This document shows, piece by piece, positions 1 through 8,757 of a stretch of DNA of 64,000 bases. Origin of the DNA: Oligoflexus sp. (GTDB lineage: Bacteria > Bdellovibrionota_B > Oligoflexia > Oligoflexales > Oligoflexaceae). The notes beneath the pieces are model-generated. The model ran no database searches. It was not told the origin of the DNA and saw nothing but the letters and a program-made list of their open reading frames with translations. The DNA lies in assembly GCF_035712445.1 (NCBI RefSeq), contig NZ_DASTAT010000086.1:18667-82666 (forward strand). Reading direction: 5' to 3'. Position 1 is the stretch's first letter, and every line of letters starts with the position of its first letter. The position numbers and the translations under genes were made by a program.

Positions 1-90
1 TATAAACCGCTCGCCGCAGCAGCCACCAAATTTCACTCAGCATACTATCATGTAATATACATAATATATTGATTTCATTAACAAATATAA

Positions 91-357
91 GAAACGCTGC
101 GCGATCCGCACAATGCCCTTATTTCAAGGACCCGGACATTCGAAAGAAGGGCTCCTTATCTTCATAATGGAAGTGAGCAGACACTCGCTGACGTCATCGC
201 GTTCTATAATCAGGGCGGCAAGGCCAAACGCGCCAACCATTCGGAACATATCAAACCCTTGGGTCTCAACAAGGCGGAAATGAAGGACCTTCTTGAGTTT
301 CTGAATACTTTGAATAGTCAGGACCCGGAAATGTCCGTCCCGTCTTTACCGCAGTAA
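91..357 (+). pseudogene. C-terminal remnant of a MauG/cytochrome c peroxidase-type di-haem protein
   Basis: The frame ending at the TAA at 355-357 contains APYLHNGSEQTLADVIAFYN, the signature of the C-terminal haem domain of bacterial di-haem cytochrome c peroxidases (usual form APYxHxGS-x-TLxxVI). Only about 88 codons remain. An in-frame TAA lies at 88-90 and the upstream 90 bases are AT-rich and non-coding. Between about 116 and 150 a second frame also reads plausibly (PYFKDPDIRKK), suggesting small compensating indels. The haem-binding N-terminal part is absent. It is followed after 15 bases by a cupredoxin gene, a common neighbour of this family. I infer a decayed gene rather than a functional short protein. 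Confidence 0.6.
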
Positions 358-372
358 CAGGAGGAGTTATTC

Positions 373-693
373 ATGGTCCGCGGCAAACACCTTGTTCTTT
401 TCTGCCTCTTTCCTGCTTCCTTGGGCTGGTCGGCCCAGCACACGATCACCCAGAAGGGCAAAGCCTTCTCGGTCCAGGAAATCACGGTCGCTGTGGGCGA
501 CAGCGTGGTGTTCAAGAATGACGATGACACGTCCCACAACGTTTTCTCCAGCACCGCAGGTTATGAATTCAACGTCGGCATTCAGAAAGCCGGCGTCGAA
601 TCCTCCCAGAAATTCGACAAAGCCGGGGCCGTCGAGAACGGTGAGCGAAGAGCTGAAGTCCATCGCGATGGAAGGCAAGGGCCAGATCCATGA
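373..693 (+). pseudogene. Truncated cupredoxin (plastocyanin/methylamine-utilisation-like) gene
   Basis: A good ribosome site (AGGAGG) precedes the ATG. The product starts with a signal peptide (cleavage near GWSA) and runs through a normal cupredoxin fold: VAVGDSVVFKNDDDTSHNVF carries the first copper-ligand His. Similarity stops near residue 88 (KFDKAGAVE), just where the C-terminal Cys-x-x-His-x-x-Met copper loop should follow. The remaining codons to 693 are out-of-frame reading of a chemoreceptor gene. The protein could not bind type-1 copper normally. The gene was probably cotranscribed with the peroxidase relic upstream. The breakpoint lies at about 620-641. Confidence 0.7.
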
Positions 694-1333
694 TGCGGCG
701 CAGGCGGTGCATAGGATCAGCAACAATGAAAAGTCGAATCTCCTGCTGACCCGCAAGGCCTCGGATCTTGCGAAGCAGGCCAAGCAGCAGACGGATAATG
801 GTACAAAGCTGGTCGAGGACCTCAATAGCAACAGCATCAATCTGAAGCTGAATATCAGCAATATTTCAGAGATCATGGAAATCATGAACGGCATCGCCTT
901 TCAGACCAACGTTCTGAGTTTGAACGCCGCCGTGGAAGCGGCCAAAGCCGGCGAGCAGGGCCGCGGCTTCAGTGTGGTGGCGGCCGCTGTTCGTGAGCTG
1001 GCTATGAAGTCGAAGGATTCCGCGCAGAAGGTGGCGGGTATTATCCGCGAGGGTGACGATTCCCTGGCCCAGATGGAAAGTCGCATGCAGAAGACAAGGG
1101 CGAGTTTCCTTGAGATCGATCGTCAGTTGGCAACTCTCACGAGCCTGATCAATGAAATTTCCCAGGCCAACAGTCAGCAGGCCTCCGATGTCGAGGACGT
1201 CCACGAAACCCTTCTGATCCTCGACCGGGTTTCCTAACAGATGACGACAATCGCTGCGACCCTGGAAGATCAAAGCACGACCCTGAACAAGGACTTCGAG
1301 ACGGTCGACCACTCCGTGCAGACCCTATCGTAG
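641..1333 (+). pseudogene. Methyl-accepting chemotaxis protein signalling-domain fragment with internal stop
   Basis: From about 641 the frame encodes the cytoplasmic coiled-coil of a methyl-accepting chemotaxis protein, including the CheA/CheW-contact tip (MNGIAFQTNVLSLNAAVEAA followed by KAGEQGRGFSVVA). No sensor domain, membrane segment or ribosome site precedes it; it is joined to the truncated cupredoxin in a different frame. An in-frame TAA at 1235-1237 interrupts the distal helix, and 31 further in-frame codons (from QMTTIAATLEDQ) continue to a TAG at 1331-1333. Truncation at the front plus a nonsense codon at the back argue for a dead gene. A short soluble fragment could in principle start at GTG 641 or ATG 668. 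Confidence 0.75.
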
Positions 1334-1481
1334 ATCGTCCGCGGCGCGTGATGGGGTCCGTCCGCTTCCACGATCGTCCACTGTCCTCCCATTCGATATC
1401 TCCAACCGCGAAAACCTATTGATATTTCCCGGACAAGATGGCATTTTGAGCGCCGATTGAGCCCCCAATAAAGGACGTCGG

Positions 1482-2453
1482 ATGAGCCTCTCCCCCAAAG
1501 CCTACGATACCGCGACCATCGAAAAACACGCCGAAATGTTGGCCAACCGCGCGCATAAGGTCTGGAAAAAACTGCACCCGCGCTTTGAAAAGCAAAATAT
1601 CGGAGTTTTTCGCATCTACGATCGGGATATTCCCGAGGTCCGTGCCGTCGCAGATTGGTATGAAGGCCATGTCGTCCTTGGGGAGTATGTGCGCGAGCAA
1701 ACGGCGGGCCTGCCTTATCTTGATATCCTGGGCCAGGCGATGCGGGAAAAATTCGGACTCACAGGCGACCAGCTGCATCTGCGCCAGCGCCAGACCCGTC
1801 CCCAGGATGGGACGCGCTATCAAAGGCTCGATAAACGAGGCGAACGCCTTGAAGTGCGCGAAGGCGATCTGCGCTTTCTCGTGAATCTCGATGATTATCT
1901 CGATACCGGACTCTTCGCGGATCATCGCCTGACGCGCAGCTGGGTGCGCGAAGAGAGTGCCGGAAAACACGTTCTGAATCTTTACGCCTATACCGGAGCC
2001 TTCAGCGTTTATGCCGCGAAAGGTGGAGCGAACACCACCACGACAGTGGATATCTCGGAAAATTATCTCGACTGGGCCTGGGACAATTTCAAACTCAACG
2101 GCCTTGACGATATCGATCGTCACACAGCCATCGCCGAGGAAAGCCGCTTTTTCCTGCGTGCCGCCGCGCGTGAAGGTCGCCGCTGGGATATCATCATCCT
2201 GGATCCACCCTCCTTTTCCACCAACAGAGCCGGACAGGAACTTTTGGAAATTCAAAGGGATCATCCTGATCTTATCAATGAAGCGCTCGCGGTTTTAAAG
2301 CGCGGCGGTAAACTTTATTTCTCGACCAATCATCAGCGTTTCCAACCTGAGTTCCAGCGCGTGCAGGCCCACTCGATCGAAGACCTGACTGAAAAATCCA
2401 CCCCGATCGATTACGAAGGCCACACTCCGCATCGAATCTTTGTGATCTCGTGA
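1482..2453 (+). CDS. rlmK: RlmK-like 23S rRNA methyltransferase (stand-alone)
   Basis: 323 residues matching the C-terminal RlmK half of E. coli RlmKL, which makes m7G2069 in 23S rRNA. Visible are RIYDRDIPEVR, the LDDYLDTGLFADHRLTR block that precedes the Rossmann fold, the SAM-binding VLNLYAYTGAFSVYAAKGGA, the acidic strand end TTVDIS, and the catalytic-loop ILDPPSFS. The PUA-like and THUMP/RlmL parts of the fused enzyme are absent, so this is a single-domain version. ATG follows an AAAGGAC ribosome site. It stands alone, with broken genes upstream and a hydrolase downstream. Family assignment is strong; the exact base modified is inferred. Confidence 0.85.
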   Translation: MSLSPKAYDTATIEKHAEMLANRAHKVWKKLHPRFEKQNIGVFRIYDRDIPEVRAVADWYEGHVVLGEYVREQTAGLPYLDILGQAMREKFGLTGDQLHLRQRQTRPQDGTRYQRLDKRGERLEVREGDLRFLVNLDDYLDTGLFADHRLTRSWVREESAGKHVLNLYAYTGAFSVYAAKGGANTTTTVDISENYLDWAWDNFKLNGLDDIDRHTAIAEESRFFLRAAAREGRRWDIIILDPPSFSTNRAGQELLEIQRDHPDLINEALAVLKRGGKLYFSTNHQRFQPEFQRVQAHSIEDLTEKSTPIDYEGHTPHRIFVIS

Positions 2454-2491
2454 GTTGTGCAGTAGGATGAGTTCCTTACAAGGAGTCATCC

Positions 2492-3271
2492 ATGCGCTTT
2501 CTTCTTCCTGTTATCTTTTACCTCTTCAGCTGCACAGCATTCGCCGCCACGCACAAGTTTTTGTCCCAAGGCGCCCCGATTCAGGCCGGAACAGCTGAGG
2601 CGCCTTTGAAGGCGCGGCTCTATGCGACTGACTTGAGAACTTATGAATCTGTGCTCTTCCTGAATCCCGGTGGTCTCATCCCCGCGCTGGCCATGTCGGG
2701 CCTCGCCGAGGCTTTGGCGCAGGCAGGGCACATTGTTTTTGTCCTGGATAATCCGGGTGATCTTCCCATCCAGGCGGTGACTTTAGCCGCGGATCTGGCC
2801 AAGGTTATGCGAACAAACCTGGACAGCATCCAGGGCCTTCCTCCCTCTTTAAAAAATCCCGCGCTTGAATCCCTCCCGCTGCGCGCCATGGGCCATAGCC
2901 TCGGCGGGGCTGTGCTCGGCGCCGAGATTGGCAACACGGCTTCGCTCTTTCAGGACATCATCCTGATCGGAGTCTCGCGCCTTGTCACCACACCCGAAGC
3001 TCCCGCCGTGAATGTCACCATGCTGCTCGGGGAACGGGATGGACTCGCCGCCCGCAGCGCTGTGGATCAACTTGCCGCAAAGTTAAATACCCAGACGCGG
3101 CTGATCCCTGGCGTGAATCATTTCTGTATTATTACCGATCCGAATGCAGGAGCCCCGGATAAGAAAGCCCAGGATCTTCCGACTGATTTAAGCAGCGATC
3201 AATGTGTGGCGCGTGTGGCTTCGCTTTTGCTATCACTCTGGGGTGAACCGAACTCTTCTGATAAGGGATAA
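2492..3271 (+). CDS. Secreted alpha/beta-hydrolase-fold protein
   Basis: 259 residues with a signal peptide (about residues 1-19, FSCTAFAA) and an alpha/beta-hydrolase fold. The nucleophile elbow is GHSLGG (Ser136), the acid is probably the Asp in GERDG (Asp183), and the His is in GVNHF (His210), so the triad looks complete. It is likely a periplasmic or secreted esterase or related hydrolase; the substrate cannot be read from sequence. The start has AAGGAG eight bases upstream. A DoxX gene follows after 3 bases and is probably cotranscribed. Confidence 0.75.
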   Translation: MRFLLPVIFYLFSCTAFAATHKFLSQGAPIQAGTAEAPLKARLYATDLRTYESVLFLNPGGLIPALAMSGLAEALAQAGHIVFVLDNPGDLPIQAVTLAADLAKVMRTNLDSIQGLPPSLKNPALESLPLRAMGHSLGGAVLGAEIGNTASLFQDIILIGVSRLVTTPEAPAVNVTMLLGERDGLAARSAVDQLAAKLNTQTRLIPGVNHFCIITDPNAGAPDKKAQDLPTDLSSDQCVARVASLLLSLWGEPNSSDKG

Positions 3272-3274
3272 ACC

Positions 3275-3685
3275 ATGAAAGTCCTCCGCCCGCTTCATCT
3301 CCCGGACCGAACATCTCTTGGTCTAGTCTTTCTCCGCGTTTTGGCTGGTGTGGCCATGATGATTCACGGCTGGTCCAAAATTCAAGCGCCTTTGAACTGG
3401 ATGGGTCCTGATGCTGCTGTTCCGGGAGCCTTGCAGGCCCTCGCTGCTCTGGCGGAATTTGGAGGTGGATTGGCCTGGGTACTGGGCCTTGTGATGCCTC
3501 TCGCATCCTTCGGCATGGCCTGTACGATGGCGGTCGCTGTTTACTTTCATGCCGTTGTCCGCGGCGACCCCTTTGTGGGGCAGGGCAGCTCGTATGAACT
3601 GGCGTCCGTCTATTTTGTGATCGCGGTGCTTTTCCTTTTGAGCGGACCAGGACGGTATTCCCTGGATCACAAACTCTTCCGCTGA
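3275..3685 (+). CDS. DoxX family inner-membrane protein
   Basis: 136 residues with four predicted membrane helices. The first carries the DoxX-type R-x-x-x-G-x-x-M-x-x-H-G signature (RVLAGVAMMIHGWSKI), and AEFGGGLAWVLGLVMPLAS is the usual second-helix block. DoxX proteins are small integral membrane proteins linked in various bacteria to redox and oxidative-stress functions, but no single activity is established. The ATG lies 3 bases after the upstream hydrolase stop, so the two form an operon. A bidirectional hairpin terminator follows. Confidence 0.85.
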   Translation: MKVLRPLHLPDRTSLGLVFLRVLAGVAMMIHGWSKIQAPLNWMGPDAAVPGALQALAALAEFGGGLAWVLGLVMPLASFGMACTMAVAVYFHAVVRGDPFVGQGSSYELASVYFVIAVLFLLSGPGRYSLDHKLFR

Positions 3686-3699
3686 TGTCCATAAAAAAA

Positions 3700-3724
3700 C
3701 CCGGATCGTTTACACGGATCCGGG
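3700..3724. terminator. Bidirectional intrinsic terminator
   Basis: Perfect 8-bp stem CCCGGATC/GATCCGGG with a 9-base loop. It is flanked by seven A on the left and a T-rich run (CTTTCTCTTT) on the right, so it can act in both directions. It sits between the convergent doxX (+) and the last gene of the clpS-clpA operon (-). Confidence 0.85.
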
Positions 3725-3732
3725 CTTTCTCT

Positions 3733-4173
3733 TTACTGAACCGCAGCCGCTCTTTGCGTTTGCCAGCCGCGATAAATAACCCCCTCCTCGCGCTTCAGCC
3801 GGTGTCCTGTGCGGGCATCGGTGCAGCAGACGTCTTCCGTTTCCGACTTGCTGAGTGGGAAGTAGTCGCCGTTGCCGAGGAAGATGGCGTAAATCAACTT
3901 GTAAGGGAAGCGGACGACATCGCCGTCCGCCGATCGGCCTTCATAGGACAGATTCGTAAACTGCCTTATGATGAGGCCGCCCGAATTATGGATACCGTAA
4001 TCGAGCAGAGTCAGAAGCTGTTTGCGATGATCGCGATGGTAGCCAACGCTCCCTGTTTCACTGACATCAAACACAAAATCAGAAGTCTCATCGTCGAGCA
4101 GTATGCTCAGAGTCACCACTTTTTTGCCCGGCATATCCCGGATCAACGTCAGAAGTTCGCGTGCTTTCTTCAT
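3733..4173 (-). CDS. Conserved-looking hypothetical protein downstream of clpA
   Basis: 146 residues, soluble, no signal peptide; I do not recognise the family. The first half alternates strands and helices (VVTLSILLDDETSDFVFDVS), and the C-terminal part holds VCCTDARTGHRLKREEGVIY. The gene starts 56 bases after clpA on the same strand behind a strong GGAGGGGG ribosome site and ends at the shared terminator. It is therefore probably the third gene of the clpS-clpA operon. A role with ClpAP is possible from position only. Confidence 0.7.
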   Translation of the reverse strand: MKKARELLTLIRDMPGKKVVTLSILLDDETSDFVFDVSETGSVGYHRDHRKQLLTLLDYGIHNSGGLIIRQFTNLSYEGRSADGDVVRFPYKLIYAIFLGNGDYFPLSKSETEDVCCTDARTGHRLKREEGVIYRGWQTQRAAAVQ

Positions 4174-4229
4174 GCCTGTGCTTCCCCCTCCGTGGTCACG
4201 GGACAGCCTCTGATCGAGCGTGAGGCTTC

Positions 4230-6515
4230 CTATCCCGCTTTTTTGTTGAAAGCAAAGTGCAGAGCATCATCCTTGACAGAGACGTGGATCACGCCGCCCT
4301 TCGACATCTCGCCGAATAGAAGCTCGTCAGCCAAAGGCTGCTTCACTTTCTCTTCCACCAGACGGCGAATCGGTCTTGCACCATAGGCTTCGTCATACCC
4401 CTTCAAAGCAAGCCAGGCGATGGCTTCCTGATCGAACTCGAGCGTGACCTTCTTCTTCGCCAGCTTATCGTTGAGTTCCTCAACGAATTTCTTCGCGACC
4501 ATCTGCACCACATCCTGAGGCAAAGGACCAAAGGTGATGATGGCATTCAAACGGTTGCGGAATTCAGGCGAGAAGGATTCCTTCACCGCTCGTGACAGAC
4601 CCTGACCTTCGGCCCGGGCTTTGGTGCCTTTGTCAAAGCCAATGGACTGCTGACTCAACTCCTTCGCGCCCGCGTTGGTGGTCATGATGATCACCACATT
4701 GCGGAAATCTGCCTTACGACCATTGTTATCCGTAAGAGTACCATGATCCATCACCTGGAGCAGGATGTTCTGCATGTCCGGGTGAGCTTTTTCGATCTCA
4801 TCCAGCAGCAGCACAGCGTGCGGATTCTTGGTGATGGCATCCGTCAGAAGACCACCTTGATCGAAACCCACATAGCCGGGAGGTGCACCGATCAAACGGG
4901 ACACCGAATGCCGCTCCATGTATTCGCTCATATCAAAGCGAATCATTTCGATCCCCATGGTCTTCGCCAGCTGCTTGGCCACCTCGGTTTTACCGACACC
5001 CGTAGGTCCGGTGAAGAGGAACGAACCGATCGGCCGGTCTTCATCACCCAGGCCCGAACGCGAAAGCTTGATGGCCGAAGCCAGCGCTTCAATCGCCCGA
5101 TCCTGACCGAAGACTTTGGCTTTCAGACGGCTATCCAGATCACGCAGGGATTCACGTTCGGTGACGGTCACCTTGCTGATCGGAATGCGAGCCATCTTCG
5201 CGACCACGGTTTGCACCATTTCCGCGGTGATGGTCCGATTGCCTTTGCCATTCTGTCCTTTCAGAGCGACCGCGGCAGCGGCTTCATCGATCACGTCAAT
5301 CGCCTTGTCAGGCAACTTGCGATCGGTGATATAACGCGACGACAGGTCCACCGCGGCCTGCAGGGCAGCCGGAGAATAGTGGACGTTATGATGCTTCTCA
5401 TACTGGCCCTTGATGCCTTTCAGGATCTTGAGCGCATCGTCGCGGGATGGTTCCTCGATATCAATCTTTTGGAAACGACGCGCCAGGGCGTGATCGTTCT
5501 CAAAGTGATTCCGGTATTCCTTGAACGTGGTCGAACCCATGCAGCGCACATCACCGGAGGCCAAAGCCGGCTTCAGGATGTTGGACGCATCCAAAGCACC
5601 ACCGCCGACAGCGCCCGCACCGATGATCGTATGGATCTCGTCGATGAAGAGCACGTGTTTCGGCGTCTTTTGCAGGGCTTTGATCACACCTTTCAACCTT
5701 TGTTCAAAGTCGCCGCGGAATTTGGAACCGGCGATCAGCGAACCCATGTCCAGCGAAAACACCTTGAGCCCGCGCAGAGCTTCCGGCACCTCGTTGTTCA
5801 CGACCTTCAACGCCAGCCCTTCGGCCAGCGCCGTCTTACCCACACCGGCATCCCCGACGAAGAGAGGATTGTTTTTCCGGCGCCGGCAGAGGACCTGCAT
5901 AATCCGCTCCAGCTCAAAATCGCGACCGATCAAAGGATCGATTTTGCCCTGACGAGCTCGCTCGACAAGGTCGACCGCAAATTTACCCAGGGGATCTTTG
6001 GATGGGGCTTCACCCTCATCTTCCGATTGTCCGGGCAGAAAGCGTGACGAACTGTCTTCGGGATCGCTACCGGGCTCATCCGCATTTTTGCTGACGCCAT
6101 GCGAAAGGTACTGGATCACATCGAGACGCGTGATTTTTTCTTTTTCCAGGTAGAAGACCGCGAACGAATCTTTCTCGGAAAAAATCGCGACCAGGACGTT
6201 GGCGCCCTGGATCTTTTCTTTGCCTGCCGACTGCACGTGCTGCGCAGCCCTCTGGATCACCCGCTGGAAGCCAATGGTTGGCTGCGGCAGCTGACCCGAG
6301 CGCAGGGAATTGTTGTCAATGTGTTCTTCAAAGAATGATTCCAAGTCACGGCGGACATTATCGATGCTGCCCCCACAAGCCTCAATCGCTTCGCGGGCTG
6401 TGGCATTGTGGAGAAGAGCATAGAGTATGTGCTCGACAGTTACGTAGGGATGCCCACGCCGTGTTGCTTCACTCACCGCTAGATTCAGACTTATTTCGAG
6501 ATCTGGGCTAAGCAT
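4230..6515 (-). CDS. clpA: ATP-dependent Clp protease ATP-binding subunit ClpA
   Basis: 761 residues, full length for ClpA. The N-domain (about 1-145) starts with [16 protein letters not shown] and binds ClpS. D1 has Walker A GDAGVGKT (221-228) and Walker [11 protein letters not shown]2 has GPTGVGKT (about 500), [11 protein letters not shown] and the C-terminal D2-small domain. ClpA unfolds substrates and threads them into ClpP. No clpP is present in this window. It starts at ATG behind AAAGGAG, 18 bases after the clpS stop, so translation is probably coordinated with the adaptor. A 146-residue unknown follows. Confidence 0.97.
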   Translation of the reverse strand: MLSPDLEISLNLAVSEATRRGHPYVTVEHILYALLHNATAREAIEACGGSIDNVRRDLESFFEEHIDNNSLRSGQLPQPTIGFQRVIQRAAQHVQSAGKEKIQGANVLVAIFSEKDSFAVFYLEKEKITRLDVIQYLSHGVSKNADEPGSDPEDSSSRFLPGQSEDEGEAPSKDPLGKFAVDLVERARQGKIDPLIGRDFELERIMQVLCRRRKNNPLFVGDAGVGKTALAEGLALKVVNNEVPEALRGLKVFSLDMGSLIAGSKFRGDFEQRLKGVIKALQKTPKHVLFIDEIHTIIGAGAVGGGALDASNILKPALASGDVRCMGSTTFKEYRNHFENDHALARRFQKIDIEEPSRDDALKILKGIKGQYEKHHNVHYSPAALQAAVDLSSRYITDRKLPDKAIDVIDEAAAAVALKGQNGKGNRTITAEMVQTVVAKMARIPISKVTVTERESLRDLDSRLKAKVFGQDRAIEALASAIKLSRSGLGDEDRPIGSFLFTGPTGVGKTEVAKQLAKTMGIEMIRFDMSEYMERHSVSRLIGAPPGYVGFDQGGLLTDAITKNPHAVLLLDEIEKAHPDMQNILLQVMDHGTLTDNNGRKADFRNVVIIMTTNAGAKELSQQSIGFDKGTKARAEGQGLSRAVKESFSPEFRNRLNAIITFGPLPQDVVQMVAKKFVEELNDKLAKKKVTLEFDQEAIAWLALKGYDEAYGARPIRRLVEEKVKQPLADELLFGEMSKGGVIHVSVKDDALHFAFNKKAG

Positions 6516-6533
6516 GCTAATAACCGACTCCTT

Positions 6534-6851
6534 TCACGCCCTCTCCATGACGCACTGAAGAGGGTGCCCGTTTTGCCGTGCTTCTTCGGTCACTAAGGTT
6601 ACCTTCGTCTCGGCAATCTCATAGGGGTATATACCACAGAGAGCACGCCCTTCGTTATGGACTTTTAACATAAGATCGGTGGCCGCAGCGTGATCCTTGT
6701 TGAAGTATTTTTCTAGAATATGAACGACGAACTCCATAGGTGTATAATCGTCGTTCAGCAAATAAACCCCGTAAAGCCGAGGTTTTTGTGTGAGGACTCT
6801 TTCCTTCAAGATGATGCTGGTATCGTTCTCGCCAGCTGGTTTTCCGCCCAT
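6534..6851 (-). CDS. clpS: ATP-dependent Clp protease adaptor ClpS
   Basis: 105 residues. The N-degron-binding core is complete: LYGVYLLNDDYTPMEFVVHI (the DDYTPMxFV signature), then a helix with HNEGRALCGIYPYEIAETKV. ClpS binds the ClpA N-domain and delivers N-end-rule substrates. I place the start at the ATG at 6851 because TTGAGGAG lies 10 bases upstream and overlaps the earlier possible TTG. It directly precedes clpA. On the same strand, TTGACA at 6950-6945 is a possible -35 box, but its -10 is weak. Confidence 0.95.
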   Translation of the reverse strand: MGGKPAGENDTSIILKERVLTQKPRLYGVYLLNDDYTPMEFVVHILEKYFNKDHAAATDLMLKVHNEGRALCGIYPYEIAETKVTLVTEEARQNGHPLQCVMERA

Positions 6852-6972
6852 GTCCGTTTCACTCCTCAACTACGGCAAGGATTCTCCACTCATCATACCC
6901 GAAGCAGACTTCCCTTTGATAGAAGGTAAGTACGAACATCAGGGTGTCAAGGGGGGTACATAAAGGGAGGAA

Positions 6973-7638
6973 TCAGTCCAGGCGAATGATAACCCGGCGA
7001 TTGGCGCGACGTGCTTCCTGCAAAGACTGTCCTGTTTTTCCTTCAATCGGTATTTTTGGCTGCGTGTGAGCCACAGCCTGGACTCTCATCCGTTTCTCAT
7101 CCAGGCCACGATCCTTCAGCAATTTCAAAAGAGTAATACCGCGGGCTGCGCTCAATTCCCAGTTCGATTTAAACAATTTGGATTGGATTGATAAATCGTC
7201 CGTGTGACCTTCTATGCTGACCGTATAACGGTCGGGAGCCTGAGACAGGATACTCAGTACCTTGTCCGTGGTTTTTTCAAAGTCAGGACTGGCCTGGGCT
7301 GAACCCGAGGCGAAAACGAGCCTTTCGCTGAACTCCAGGAGCAGGCCGTTGATGTCGATGCGGACGCGAATATCGTCCTCCAGCTTCAGCTGCTTGATGG
7401 CCTTTTCCAAATCCTCGGCGACAACGCTCAGGTTGGCGAGTTTGTCCGCAGCCGGATCCTCTGCCTGCACAGCGCTCGCGACCTTATCATACTGCTCGCG
7501 GTCAGGCTTCGACATCGACAGCATGAGAGCGAAGAAGGCCATAAGGATGAAGGTGAGGTCGGTGAGGCTGTAGAGCCAGAGGGCTTCCTTTTTTTTCACC
7601 TTGATGCGTGGGGGGCTCGCGCTATCGAATTCCGCCAT
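6973..7638 (-). CDS. MotB-like OmpA-domain stator protein
   Basis: 221 residues. One N-terminal membrane helix (about 22-43, LYSLTDLTFILMAFFALMLS) carries the Asp expected for proton conduction in MotB. A linker with a plug-like amphipathic segment follows, then an OmpA/MotB peptidoglycan-binding domain with VSIEGHTDDLSIQSKLFKSN (the GHTD motif) and NRRVII near the end. It begins 3 bases after the MotA-like gene, so the pair forms a stator-type ion channel. No flagellar genes are nearby, so it could drive a flagellum encoded elsewhere or another envelope motor. Confidence 0.85.
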   Translation of the reverse strand: MAEFDSASPPRIKVKKKEALWLYSLTDLTFILMAFFALMLSMSKPDREQYDKVASAVQAEDPAADKLANLSVVAEDLEKAIKQLKLEDDIRVRIDINGLLLEFSERLVFASGSAQASPDFEKTTDKVLSILSQAPDRYTVSIEGHTDDLSIQSKLFKSNWELSAARGITLLKLLKDRGLDEKRMRVQAVAHTQPKIPIEGKTGQSLQEARRANRRVIIRLD

Positions 7639-7641
7639 GAT

Positions 7642-8433
7642 TCACCTTTTCGCCTGCGGGGCTGCGGTGGACGCGGCGCTACCGGACGCCTGCTGGCGCT
7701 GCGTATAGGTACTCATGATGTCGCGCATGTGAATACTGGACTTTTTGCCCTTCAGGGAGAGGACGCCCTCCAGGACCATGAGGTCAATCTGCAGGGACTT
7801 CTCGGCTTCGAGCTGAATTTTCTCTGCACAGGGTGCATAGATAATGTTGCCGAGGATAAGTCCATAGAATGTCGTGATCATGGCCATCGCCATGCCGCTG
7901 CCGATGGACTCCGGGTTTTTCAGGTTGGCCATCATCGAGATCAGGCCCATCACCGTACCCATGAGCCCCACGCCCGGCGCCAGGCGCGCGAGGTTATCGA
8001 AAAGGTTATTGGCCAGGGACATCCGCATCTGCTGGGCATTGATTTTATTTTGAATATTGTGGCGAATTTCTTCGATGGTGAAATCGTTGAGAATGAGGGA
8101 AAGCCCATCGCGCAGAAGGGGGTGGCGAACCTGATTCCGCACCTTCATCAGAGAGCCTATGCCTTCTGACCGCACAAGGGCCGAAGACCTTGTCAGGACG
8201 TCGATGACTTCCTTTTCTGTGCGCCCTTGCACGCGGAAGAGCGCCTGGGCCAGAATCGAAAAACCGACCGCGAAATCCCTGAGTCCATGCGAGAGGAGCA
8301 TCACGCTCGGCGGCATGATCCCAAGCAGGACGATACTCGGTTTATCCAAATACCCATGAAACGACGTAGCAGGATGCGTCGCTGCAAAGTACAAACTGTA
8401 AACAATGCCTATGATGCCGATGATAAGGGACAC
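7642..8433 (-). CDS. MotA/TolQ/ExbB-type proton-channel protein
   Basis: 263 residues with four predicted membrane segments: residues 1-18, around 35-55, and two in the C-terminal channel module. The module contains LARLAPGVGLMGTVMGLISM and the conserved AMAMITTFYGLILGNIIYAP. This is the MotA/TolQ/ExbB signature, and length plus partner favour MotA. The start is GTG at 8433 behind GGAGG with 7-base spacing. It is cotranscribed with the MotB-like gene. The C-terminal tail is Ala/Gln-rich and probably disordered. Confidence 0.85.
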   Translation of the reverse strand: MSLIIGIIGIVYSLYFAATHPATSFHGYLDKPSIVLLGIMPPSVMLLSHGLRDFAVGFSILAQALFRVQGRTEKEVIDVLTRSSALVRSEGIGSLMKVRNQVRHPLLRDGLSLILNDFTIEEIRHNIQNKINAQQMRMSLANNLFDNLARLAPGVGLMGTVMGLISMMANLKNPESIGSGMAMAMITTFYGLILGNIIYAPCAEKIQLEAEKSLQIDLMVLEGVLSLKGKKSSIHMRDIMSTYTQRQQASGSAASTAAPQAKR

Positions 8434-8757
8434 GTGGGGACCTCCGTTCCCTGAGAACCCTATCTTTATTCTAGGGAGGTCCTTCGAAGCTGTCAGTCAG
8501 CAGGCTTTGCCCATGCCGATGTCGGGAAAGTCACCCTCCGAGCATTGCCCACGTCCGGGTATAAATAGCCCAAACTAAAGTGTCAGAAGCCATAAAATTC
8601 CTTTGTTTATATCTCAATACCTAGATTGACCGACCCCATATTCGATGTTAAAAGAGAAGCATGGTGAAATAGACGAGAAGATAGTTATGTCAAACGGCTG
8701 CCGTGGTGGGCTTCACCGCTGCATTGCAATATGTCGTACTCCGGGAGGATGCCTTGC
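8434..8757. promoter_or_regulatory. Divergent intergenic region between motA-like and ImmA-like genes
   Basis: 324 bases without a gene, separating divergent transcripts. A candidate plus-strand sigma70 promoter is TTGACC (8626-8631), a 16-base spacer and TTAAAA (8648-8653), about 105 bases upstream of the regulator ATG. TATAAATA near 8562 is a further possible -10 element without an obvious -35. I see no strong inverted repeat or RNA gene. Confidence 0.3.

Noticed and set aside
373-1237. A genuine cupredoxin-chemoreceptor fusion protein
   Set aside because: The two parts are in different reading frames, and the copper loop and receptor front are missing.
4743-6047. 434-codon plus-strand ORF
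   Set aside because: It lies wholly antisense to clpA, whose reading frame is fully conserved; composition is that of a shadow frame.
6973-8433. ExbB/ExbD or TolQ/TolR pair
   Set aside because: The second protein has a full OmpA/MotB peptidoglycan-binding domain, which ExbD and TolR lack.
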